Shown here: piece by piece, positions 1-5,294 of the stretch
How the letters are laid out: each line of letters opens with the position of its first letter
Numbering within the stretch: the first letter of the stretch is position 1
The notes under the pieces: generated by a model
Told to the model about the DNA's origin: nothing
The model's input: only the letters and a program-made list of their open reading frames with translations
Databases searched by the model: none
Translations under genes and position numbers: made by a program
NCBI GenBank assembly: GCA_905209725.1
Contig: CAJLTZ010000120.1
Coordinates: 1 to 5,294, forward strand
Direction of reading: 5' to 3'
From: an uncultured Muribaculaceae bacterium
GTDB lineage: Bacteria; Bacteroidota; Bacteroidia; Bacteroidales; Muribaculaceae
Length of the DNA: 5,294 nucleotides

Positions 1-51
1 GCATCAAAAATCGGTCGCCCCTGCATTAACATTTTTTATGGGATGGGGTCT
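1..51 (+). repeat. Left copy of 51-bp terminal inverted repeat
   Basis: Base-by-base comparison shows that positions 1-51 are the exact reverse complement of 5244-5294, and identity stops at position 52. The repeat contains an imperfect palindrome of its own: 2-11 (CATCAAAAAT) pairs with 31-40 (ATTTTTTATG) with one mismatch. A CCCC (18-21) and GGGG (46-49) pair offers another fold. No open reading frame is needed to explain it. The sequence starts exactly at the repeat edge, so the full repeat may extend further left. It could be a dispersed intergenic repeat or one arm of an invertible segment; the sequence alone does not decide. Confidence 0.95.
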
Positions 52-79
52 AATAATTATACCAAAACGTTTTTGAATT

Positions 80-475
80 ATGACAACAGCAAAGCATCAT
101 GCCTCCTGGCTGGCATTAGCGGTAACGCTTGTTATGTCAATTTTGTGCCTCCCCTCTTGTTCGGGACCCGACTATGCAAAACTCGCCGACCGCGCCTCAC
201 ACGGCGAAAAACTCTCACAGAGCGACTATTCCGATATGCTCGATTATATCGACGAGGGAGCCACGAAGTTACTCGCCGTGATGAAGGACGCCCAGAAGAA
301 GGGACTCGACCAGGAGCAACTGATGAATGAGGTAGACAAACTCGACAGCAGTTATCCGTATATGGAGACCTTCCTGCAGGCAGTGTTCACATCAACCGAC
401 CTCGACGAGTCTAACCGCACCCGTCTCAAAGACCTACAGCAAAAGTTGACAAGCATCCTTCAACCCAATCCCTAA
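80..475 (+). CDS. Small putative lipoprotein of unknown function
   Basis: This 131-residue protein has a lipoprotein signal peptide: a short N-region with K5, a hydrophobic stretch at about residues 9-24, and the lipobox L24-P25-S26-C27, so the mature protein would begin at lipidated Cys27. It should be anchored to the inner or outer membrane facing the periplasm. The mature part (about 105 residues) is charged and looks helical, with no cysteine after C27 and no motif I recognise. The start at 80 is chosen because it gives a complete signal peptide; there is no Shine-Dalgarno sequence, as is normal in Bacteroidota. The gene begins 28 bp inside the left repeat and converges on the tRNA-Ser gene. 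Its TAA stop (473-475) runs into the A-tract that is the minus-strand terminator's U-tract. I see no clear promoter upstream. Function unknown; the gene call is good because signal peptide and lipobox are coherent. Confidence 0.8.
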   Translation: MTTAKHHASWLALAVTLVMSILCLPSCSGPDYAKLADRASHGEKLSQSDYSDMLDYIDEGATKLLAVMKDAQKKGLDQEQLMNEVDKLDSSYPYMETFLQAVFTSTDLDESNRTRLKDLQQKLTSILQPNP

Positions 476-514
476 AAAGAAAAAAATCCCGCCGGCAAAT
501 CTGCTTGCGGGATT
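474..514 (-). terminator. Rho-independent terminator of tRNA-Ser, possibly bidirectional
   Basis: An 8-bp perfect stem pairs AATCCCGC (485-492) with GCGGGATT (507-514) around a 14-nt loop. Read on the minus strand, the hairpin is followed by a run of T interrupted by one C (plus-strand A-tract 474-486), a strong intrinsic terminator placed 10 nt after the tRNA 3' end. On the plus strand the hairpin is followed only by a weak, interrupted T-run (513-523), so it may also partly terminate the convergent lipoprotein gene. The U-tract overlaps the last two bases of that gene's stop codon. Confidence 0.85.
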
Positions 515-524
515 CTATTCTTTG

Positions 525-612
525 CGGAGCGACCGAGATTCGAACTCGGGATACGCTTTTGGCGTATACACGCTTTCCAGGCGTGCCTCTTCAGCCACTC
601 GAGCATCGCTCC
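525..612 (-). tRNA. tRNA-Ser (anticodon GGA)
   Basis: The minus strand folds as an 88-nt class II tRNA. The acceptor stem pairs GGAGCGA (612-606) with TCGCTCC (532-526), with G73 as discriminator (525). The D-stem is CTC/GAG. The anticodon stem is CACGC/GCGTG around the loop CTGGAAA, placing anticodon GGA at plus positions 576-578. The long variable arm characteristic of serine tRNA is ATACGC/GCGTAT with a CAAAA loop, and the T-arm is CCGAG-TTCGAAT-CTCGG. It would decode UCC and UCU. The 3' CCA is not encoded (the next bases on the minus strand read CAA), so it must be added by nucleotidyltransferase. The gene stands alone, with its own terminator and a candidate promoter. Confidence 0.97.
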
Positions 613-638
613 TTAGGTTGTTTTTTGTTTTGACACCG

Positions 639-668
639 CGAAGTTAATGCTTTTCCGCGAAATGACAA
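639..668 (-). promoter_or_regulatory. Candidate promoter for tRNA-Ser
   Basis: On the minus strand, TAACTTCG (646-639) matches the Bacteroidota -7 consensus TAnnTTTG at all but one position. ATTG (668-665) lies 18 bp upstream, close to the usual -33 TTTG spacing. Transcription would start near 632, about 20 nt before the tRNA 5' end, which is reasonable for a tRNA leader. This is a motif match only. Confidence 0.4.
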
Positions 669-689
669 TATTTTTTTCTAATTATTTAT

Positions 690-697
690 TAATTTTG
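690..697 (+). promoter_or_regulatory. Candidate -7 element for the four-gene plus-strand cluster
   Basis: TAATTTTG is an exact match to the Bacteroidota -7 consensus TAnnTTTG, in an AT-rich stretch (664-708). No good TTTG is present at the -33 spacing; only a T-run at 670-678 lies there. Initiation near 704 would leave a leader of about 97 nt before the lipoprotein start at 801. The 613-800 interval also holds the divergent tRNA promoter and, in the leader, a nested hairpin; I see no gene in it. Confidence 0.4.
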
Positions 698-727
698 TGA
701 AAATTTTTGCGTCTCCCGCTTCTACCC

Positions 728-777
728 GAGGCGCCGACCATTGAGGCAACAAGCGCCTGTCGCAGGCTTTTAGCCTC
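728..777 (+). promoter_or_regulatory. Nested and alternative hairpins in the leader of the 801 gene
   Basis: Two arrangements are possible. In the first, an outer stem GAGGC (743-747) with GCCTC (773-777) encloses an inner stem GCCTG (755-759) with CAGGC (763-767), which is followed by TTTTA. In the second, AGGCGC (729-734) pairs with GCGCCT (753-758), which uses up most of the inner stem's left arm. The two are mutually exclusive, as in attenuators, but the stems are short and no ligand-binding class is recognised. It may have no function. Confidence 0.3.
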
Positions 778-800
778 TGGACAATAACATTTTACGCTCT

Positions 801-1394
801 ATGAAGAAGCTTATATTCGGTGTTTCCGCCATTTTGGCAGCTCTTTTGTGCTCTTGCGGCGGCAACAAGAAAAGCGCCTCCGACTATCCGGAGAATTTCG
901 CGACCATCGGCGATGCCGGCCGCGTGCAGTATCTGATGGCCCGCGTGGAGCCTGATTCCCTCGCCCGAATCATCATCTACGGCGCCCTTGGCGAATCGGA
1001 GGGCGTCAAGTTTGACACCCTCGCCATCGCCACAAATTATGCTTACGAACATCTCCAGGGCGATAAGCTCGACAAGTTCGCCCTCGAATATGACGGCCTG
1101 ATCGAGCGCCTTCCCCTCCCGAAGAAGATGCGCGTCTATGCGCTCGCCGGCTCGGAGGATCCCCAGGGCCTCGGCTATCAGCTCGGCCTCGAATATATCT
1201 CCTCCATCCGCGAAGACCATAAGAAAGTGGCCGATGTGGAAAAGGAACTCGCCGAGTTCAAGAAAGCCTGCGCCGCCGACAAGGACACATACCGTCGTTT
1301 CATAATAGGCTTCAAGACAGCCCTCAAAGTGGACCACGGCAAGGATGTGTCGGAGGAGATTTACCGCAGATTCATTAACGAACCAGAACAATGA
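801..1394 (+). CDS. Putative lipoprotein of unknown function
   Basis: This 197-residue protein starts with a classic lipoprotein signal: K2-K3, a hydrophobic core at residues 4-16 and the lipobox L16-C17-S18-C19, so it is predicted to be lipidated at Cys19. The residues after the cysteine (GGNKKS) are basic and lack the acidic lipoprotein export signal of many surface lipoproteins of Bacteroidota, so I infer a periplasm-facing location. The mature part (about 178 residues) is rich in charged, probably helical segments, with no catalytic motif I can name. No Shine-Dalgarno sequence precedes the ATG. Its TGA stop overlaps the ATG of the isoprenyl diphosphate synthase gene as ATGA (1391-1394), implying translational coupling and a shared transcript. 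I do not recognise the family. Confidence 0.85.
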   Translation: MKKLIFGVSAILAALLCSCGGNKKSASDYPENFATIGDAGRVQYLMARVEPDSLARIIIYGALGESEGVKFDTLAIATNYAYEHLQGDKLDKFALEYDGLIERLPLPKKMRVYALAGSEDPQGLGYQLGLEYISSIREDHKKVADVEKELAEFKKACAADKDTYRRFIIGFKTALKVDHGKDVSEEIYRRFINEPEQ

Positions 1395-2359
1395 AAAGAT
1401 TTTCCGATTATACAGTGCTTGCCGAGCAGCGTCTTCGCGGCCTGAATTTCCCCGAAAGCCGCGTAGCCGGCCTATATTCCCCGATTGTCTACGCCCTCTC
1501 GGGCGGCGGTAAGCGACTTCGTCCCGCCCTGATGCTGATGGCATGCGAGGCTTTTGGCGGCGACGCCTCCCAGGCGCTCGATGCCGCTGCCGGCATTGAG
1601 ATGTTTCATAATTTCACTCTGCTCCACGATGATGTGATGGACTGCAGCGACACGCGCCGCGGCCGTCCTTCGGTGCAGGCCAAGTTTGGCGTCAATTCCG
1701 CAATCCTTTCCGGAGACACCATGCTCACGCTCGCCACGCAGGCCATGATGAATGTGCCCGACCAGGCGCTCCGCCGTGTGCTTGACATCTTTAATGCGAT
1801 GGCTATCCGCGTTTATGAGGGCCAGCAGATTGATATGGAGTTCGAGAACGATGACAATGTGACTCTCGACGACTATCTGCGCATGATCAGCGACAAAACG
1901 GGAGCCCTGATTGGAGCTGCGGCTCAGATTGGCGCAATAATCGGCGGTGCTTCCGAGCGCGATGCCTCCCTGCTTTATCAGTATGGCATGATGTTAGGAC
2001 TCGCTTTCCAGATTCAGGACGACTGGCTGGATGTGTTCGGCGATGCCACAACCTTCGGCAAACCGATTGGCGGCGACATCAACAACAATAAGAAATCCTA
2101 TCTCCTTCTGTCGGCCCTGAGCAAGAACACTCCCGATTCCGAGGCTCTCCGCGAAACAATGAAGATGGCTCCGGGCGCCACAAAGGTGAAGGCGGCCACG
2201 CGCATCTATGAGAAGATGGGCATCTCGGAGGAGGTCCGCAATGATGTGACGTTCTATACCTCCAAGGCAATGGCGGCCCTGCGCTCCACATCCCTTTCCG
2301 ACGAGGCCCGCGAGCCTTTCCGCCTGCTTGCCGACAAACTCAGCGGCCGAAAGAAATAG
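1391..2359 (+). CDS. Trans-isoprenyl diphosphate synthase (polyprenyl synthetase family)
   Basis: The 322-residue length is normal for this all-helical family, which condenses isopentenyl diphosphate with an allylic diphosphate in the cytoplasm. Visible hallmarks in order are: GGGKRLRP (38-45, isopentenyl diphosphate binding); the first aspartate-rich motif DDVMD (80-84) followed by RRGRP (89-93); DKTG (168-171); FQIQ followed by the second aspartate-rich motif DDWLD (210-214); and GGDINNNKKSY (227-237). The first motif is the plain DDxxD form without the two-residue insertion of proteobacterial farnesyl diphosphate synthases. Phe75 sits five residues before its first Asp, the position known to limit chain length in archaeal geranylgeranyl diphosphate synthase. 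I infer a short product (C15-C20), not a long quinone tail, but homology cannot settle this, so no gene symbol is given. It overlaps the upstream lipoprotein gene by 4 bp, and TatD follows after 58 bp. Confidence 0.95.
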   Translation: MKRFSDYTVLAEQRLRGLNFPESRVAGLYSPIVYALSGGGKRLRPALMLMACEAFGGDASQALDAAAGIEMFHNFTLLHDDVMDCSDTRRGRPSVQAKFGVNSAILSGDTMLTLATQAMMNVPDQALRRVLDIFNAMAIRVYEGQQIDMEFENDDNVTLDDYLRMISDKTGALIGAAAQIGAIIGGASERDASLLYQYGMMLGLAFQIQDDWLDVFGDATTFGKPIGGDINNNKKSYLLLSALSKNTPDSEALRETMKMAPGATKVKAATRIYEKMGISEEVRNDVTFYTSKAMAALRSTSLSDEAREPFRLLADKLSGRKK

Positions 2360-2417
2360 ACAGCGTATCCGCCTGCAGGGCCACACGCATTCCCTTCAAT
2401 CATAAATACTACATCTT

Positions 2418-3188
2418 ATGACAGACACCCACACCCATATCTATATGTCGGAATTCGAGCGCGGCGGCATCGATGCCGTGGAGCGCGCCATAAAGGCCGG
2501 AGTGGGAAGATTTGTGTTTCCTGGAGTCGATATGGCAAGTCTGTCGGAGGTGAAACGTCTGCATGAGTTGTACCCGGAAATCAGCATTGCCGGAATCGGG
2601 CTGCACCCTACCGAACTTGGCGAAGATTTTCGCGGCACACTCTCCGCAATGGAGAATATGCTCGCGAAGGGAGGATACGGCGCCATCGGAGAGACAGGCA
2701 TCGACCTCTACCACGATGACTCTCGCCGCGACGACCAGATGGAGTCTTTTGCAATCCAGGTGCGCTGGGCGGAAAAAACAAACCTTCCGCTCATTATCCA
2801 TTGCCGCAACGGCCTTGATGAGACGCTCAGTGTGCTTGAGGCTCACAAGGGGAATCTGCCCAAGATGGTGTTCCATAGTTTCACAGGAAATGTGGAGGAT
2901 GTGCGCAGAATCCGCAGCGTATGCGACCCCTGCTTCGGCATCAATGGTGTGGTTACTTTCAAGAACGCGCCCCTGCTTCGCGAGGCTCTACCGGAGATTG
3001 GAATTGAAAAGATTGTGCTCGAAACAGATGCGCCATGGCTGGCACCTGTGCCATTCCGCGGTCAGCGCAATGAGAGCGCGATGATTCCGATGATCCGCGA
3101 CAAGGTGGCCGAGACGCTCGGCATCTCACCTCAGGAAGCAGAGCATGTCACCGACCTCAACGCCGCCCATCTCTTCACATTCCCCTGA
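2418..3188 (+). CDS. TatD-family metal-dependent hydrolase (putative deoxyribonuclease)
   Basis: This 256-residue protein matches the usual TatD length and shows the full set of amidohydrolase-fold metal ligands: D3-T-H5-T-H7 at the N-terminus, G61-L-H63-P, G91-E92-T-G-I-D96, I127-H128-C-R, F152-H153-S-F-T-G, and E202-T-D204-A-P, followed by the family's APVPFRGQRNES (209-220). Characterised members are cytoplasmic, metal-dependent 3'-5' DNA exonucleases; related enzymes act as D-aminoacyl-tRNA deacylases, so the exact substrate is open. The start at 2418 is fixed because the first ligands lie at residues 3-7; there is no Shine-Dalgarno sequence. All catalytic residues are present and the gene looks intact. 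It lies between the prenyl synthase and the antiporter with 58-bp and 64-bp spacers. The 2360-2417 spacer shows no promoter or terminator I can support. Confidence 0.95.
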   Translation: MTDTHTHIYMSEFERGGIDAVERAIKAGVGRFVFPGVDMASLSEVKRLHELYPEISIAGIGLHPTELGEDFRGTLSAMENMLAKGGYGAIGETGIDLYHDDSRRDDQMESFAIQVRWAEKTNLPLIIHCRNGLDETLSVLEAHKGNLPKMVFHSFTGNVEDVRRIRSVCDPCFGINGVVTFKNAPLLREALPEIGIEKIVLETDAPWLAPVPFRGQRNESAMIPMIRDKVAETLGISPQEAEHVTDLNAAHLFTFP

Positions 3189-3201
3189 CATCAGGAATTC
3201 T

Positions 3202-3245
3202 TCTGACCTCATAACTCTGACCTCTGACCTCTAACCCCTCTGACC
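3202..3245 (+). repeat. Heptamer tandem repeat (TCTGACC units)
   Basis: Units in order are TCTGACC (3202-3208), TCATAAC (3209-3215), TCTGACC (3216-3222), TCTGACC (3223-3229), TCTAACC (3230-3236), a CC insertion (3237-3238), and TCTGACC (3239-3245). Four of the six units are identical. A degenerate TAAACC follows, and the antiporter ATG begins 7 bp after the last full unit. The tract fills most of the 64-bp spacer after tatD and would form the immediate leader of the antiporter message. I see no hairpin in it. Confidence 0.85.
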
Positions 3246-3252
3246 TAAACCA

Positions 3253-5244
3253 ATGTTTCCGATTTCCAATCCCGTAGCCATCATCTTCGTGGTTCTGCTG
3301 ATAATACTGGCAGGCCCGGTGGTGTTCCGTCGGCTGAAGATTCCTTCGGTGGTGGGATTGATTATCGCGGGCATTATGGTAGGTCCTTATGGTTTTGGCT
3401 TGCTCGAGCGCGACGCGAGTTTCAAGATTTTCGGCGAGGTCGGCATTCTCTACATCATGTTTCAGGCTGCCGTGGAGATTGATATGTTCCATCTCAAGCA
3501 GAATGTGAAGCATGGCGCAGTGTTCGGACTGATGTCGTTTCTATTGCCGATGGTGGCTGGCATCTTCGGCTCCCGCTATGCCTTCGGCGTTGGCTGGGAC
3601 ACGGCGGTGCTCATCGCCTCGATGTATGCTTCCCATACGCTTGTGTCGTATCCTGTGGTGAGCCGTTTCGGTCTTCAGAACACACGCGGAGCCGTGGTGG
3701 CTGTCTGCGGCACGATTGTGGCCGTGCTTCTGGCACTTTTCTGTCTGGCCGGAGTGGTGGATATCCGCGTCAACGGTCATTTTGATGTGTCGCGCCTGCT
3801 CTTGCTGCTTCTGTGGATGGCTATATATATGGTGGTGACAGGCTATCTTTTCCCGAGGCTCACACGCCGCTTCTTCCGCAGCAACAGCGACCCCGTGGCG
3901 CAATACATCTTCATCCTTGCGCTTGTGCTCGCAGCCTCCCTCATAGCTCAACTCATCGGGCTGGAGGCGATTTTAGGTGCGTTCTATGCCGGACTCGTGC
4001 TCAATCCGATGATTCCTGCCCGATCGCCGCTAATGAAGAATATCCGATTTATGGGCGACTCTATCTTTGTGCCCTACTTCCTTATTGGCGTCGGGATGCT
4101 TATTAATGTAGGAGTAGTGGTGAGAGGATGGGATGTTGCATGGGTGGCGCTCAATATGTCGCTGGTGGCACTCGTCACTAAATGGCTGGCGGCATTCTCG
4201 GCTCAGAAATTATTTGGCTTTGATGCCTGCGACCGCCGGCTGATGTTCGGCCTCTCGAGCGGCAAGGCGGCTGCCACCATCGCCGCAGTGATGCTCGGTT
4301 GGCAATATCATATGATTTCGGAGGATGTGATGAATGGCGCCGTGGTGATGATCCTTATCTGCTGCATCGTGGCATCGCTGGTGACGGAAAATGCCGCCAA
4401 GCATATCCGTATCCGCATCACGGCCGAGAGCCTCAGCCACGACGAACTCGGAAGCACCGAACTGGCCCGGCAGGTGGTGTCGGTGTCAAATCCCCTTACC
4501 TCTGAGGGTCTTATGCGCATGGCCGTTGTGATGCGGGCTCGTCGCAACCGCAATCCCGTCACAGCCCTCTTCGTACGCACCGACAGCGACCTACGCCACA
4601 CCACCATGGGCCGCAACGCACTTCATTCCGCCGAACTTGCTGCCGAAGATATGGATGTGGAAGTCAATGCCATAGAGCGGTTCGACATCAGCGTGGTGTC
4701 GGCGCTGAGAAATGTGGCCATGGAGCAGAATGCCACCGAGATAATCATCGGCTTCCACCGCAAATCAAACATCGTGGATTCTTTCTTCGGAAGTCTTGCC
4801 GAACAACTTGTATCCTCCACCGACAAGATGATTTTCCTTTCGCGCTGCTTTATCCCGGTGGATACCCTTACACATATCCATGTATATGTGCCCAACAAGG
4901 CTGAATTTGAAACCGGTTTCCATCTCTGGGTATCTCGATTGTCGATGTTTGCCGCAAACATTGAGGCCGCTCTGACGTTTATATCATATAGAGCAACGGA
5001 AGATTTCATCCGTGCCGTGATTGCGGAAGACCGTGTGGAGGCCGACTTCAGCTTCAAGACCATGGAGGCTCCCGACGATTTCATCCTCCTTTCAGGGGAT
5101 ATCAGCGACGACGACCTTCTCGTGGTGGTGGGCGCCCGCAAAGGGTCAATATCCCACGACAGCGAGCTTGAGGCTATACCCGGATTCCTTGAAAAACACT
5201 TCAGCCGGCAGAATCTGCTGATGCTCTATCCTAAACAATTCTAA
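3253..5244 (+). CDS. CPA2-type cation:proton antiporter with universal-stress-protein-like C-terminal tail
   Basis: The 663-residue protein has about 12-13 hydrophobic segments in residues 8-378 (Na+/H+ exchanger domain), then a soluble tail (about 385-663). Family landmarks include RRLKIPSVVGLIIAGIMVGP (26-45), GILYIMF (64-70) with EID (75-77), HTLVSYPVVSRFG (128-140), GAFYAGLVLNPMIP (242-255), VPYFLIGVGML (273-283) and SSGKAAATIA (335-344). It should exchange Na+ or K+ for H+ across the inner membrane. The tail resembles two universal-stress-protein-like units; the clearest signature is ATEIIIGFHRK...SFFGSLAEQLV (494-520), and a second, weaker one is near VVVGARKGS (624-632). Such tails are usually taken as nucleotide-sensing or regulatory. 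An oddity is the crossing-helix segment GTIVAV (153-158), which has no acidic residue where relatives carry the ion-binding Asp. No Shine-Dalgarno sequence precedes the ATG. The last base of the stop codon is the first base of the right inverted repeat, but the C-terminus looks natural. Confidence 0.92.
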   Translation: MFPISNPVAIIFVVLLIILAGPVVFRRLKIPSVVGLIIAGIMVGPYGFGLLERDASFKIFGEVGILYIMFQAAVEIDMFHLKQNVKHGAVFGLMSFLLPMVAGIFGSRYAFGVGWDTAVLIASMYASHTLVSYPVVSRFGLQNTRGAVVAVCGTIVAVLLALFCLAGVVDIRVNGHFDVSRLLLLLLWMAIYMVVTGYLFPRLTRRFFRSNSDPVAQYIFILALVLAASLIAQLIGLEAILGAFYAGLVLNPMIPARSPLMKNIRFMGDSIFVPYFLIGVGMLINVGVVVRGWDVAWVALNMSLVALVTKWLAAFSAQKLFGFDACDRRLMFGLSSGKAAATIAAVMLGWQYHMISEDVMNGAVVMILICCIVASLVTENAAKHIRIRITAESLSHDELGSTELARQVVSVSNPLTSEGLMRMAVVMRARRNRNPVTALFVRTDSDLRHTTMGRNALHSAELAAEDMDVEVNAIERFDISVVSALRNVAMEQNATEIIIGFHRKSNIVDSFFGSLAEQLVSSTDKMIFLSRCFIPVDTLTHIHVYVPNKAEFETGFHLWVSRLSMFAANIEAALTFISYRATEDFIRAVIAEDRVEADFSFKTMEAPDDFILLSGDISDDDLLVVVGARKGSISHDSELEAIPGFLEKHFSRQNLLMLYPKQF

Positions 5245-5294
5245 GACCCCATCCCATAAAAAATGTTAATGCAGGGGCGACCGATTTTTGATGC
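5244..5294 (-). repeat. Right copy of 51-bp terminal inverted repeat
   Basis: This is the perfect reverse complement of positions 1-51. Its internal imperfect palindrome lies at 5255-5264 and 5284-5293. It directly follows the antiporter gene, sharing only the final A of the stop codon, and a T-run (5285-5289) trails the CCCC/GGGG fold (5246-5249 with 5274-5277). It might therefore contribute weakly to termination of the upstream operon, although the stem is poor. The sequence ends at the repeat edge, so its true outer boundary is unseen. Confidence 0.95.

Noticed and set aside
43..330. Plus-strand open frame overlapping the first lipoprotein gene in another frame
   Set aside because: It starts inside the inverted repeat and gives an arginine-rich translation with no signal or motif, whereas the frame from 80 gives a complete lipoprotein.
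525..612. tRNA-Ser as an attachment site of an integrated element
   Set aside because: I found no second copy of the tRNA 3' segment in the window and no integrase gene.
792..1544. Long minus-strand open frame (250 codons) opposite the lipoprotein and prenyl synthase start
   Set aside because: It runs antisense to two genes with clear signal peptide and catalytic motifs, and its translation shows no domain or coherent start. It is a by-product of GC-rich codon use.
3175..3513. Minus-strand open frame across the heptamer tract, with a quasi-repetitive peptide
   Set aside because: The repetition is just the heptamers read in frame, and the rest is antisense to the well-supported antiporter N-terminus.
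1..5294. A 5.3-kb transposon or composite mobile element bounded by terminal inverted repeats
   Set aside because: No transposase, integrase or cargo-type gene lies inside. The content is housekeeping genes plus a tRNA, and target-site duplications cannot be seen because the sequence ends at the repeats.
5244..5294. Antiporter truncated by insertion of the repeat
   Set aside because: The protein's end (LLMLYPKQF) resembles a natural family C-terminus, and only the last base of the stop codon falls in the repeat.

Overview
The window looks like chromosomal DNA from a member of the Bacteroidales (Bacteroidota), possibly Muribaculaceae; the family guess is weak. The start codons I inspected lack a Shine-Dalgarno sequence. 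A TAnnTTTG-type promoter element is visible. Two small lipoproteins have typical signal peptides, and the antiporter with a long cytoplasmic tail is of a type I know from Bacteroidota.

Layout, left to right: (1) a 51-bp sequence at 1-51 that recurs as a perfect inverted copy at the right end (5244-5294); (2) a small unrecognised lipoprotein gene (80-475, +); (3) a tRNA-Ser(GGA) gene on the minus strand (525-612), whose rho-independent terminator abuts and slightly overlaps the end of the convergent lipoprotein gene; (4) a divergent promoter region (613-800); (5) a same-strand run of four genes: a second unrecognised lipoprotein (801-1394), overlapping by 4 bp a trans-isoprenyl diphosphate synthase (1391-2359), then a TatD-family metal-dependent hydrolase (2418-3188), then a CPA2-type cation:proton antiporter with a universal-stress-protein-like tail (3253-5244). 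A heptamer tandem repeat lies between the last two genes.

The content is mostly housekeeping: isoprenoid precursor synthesis, nuclease or quality-control hydrolase, ion homeostasis and a tRNA. The four plus-strand genes are tightly spaced and probably share transcription, but nothing suggests one dedicated pathway. I see no defence system, phage gene, transposase, recombinase or CRISPR array. The points most worth checking are the perfect inverted repeats that exactly bound the sequence (invertible segment, or a dispersed repeat that stopped assembly), the apparent absence of the usual ion-binding aspartate in the antiporter, and the heptamer tract just upstream of the antiporter start.
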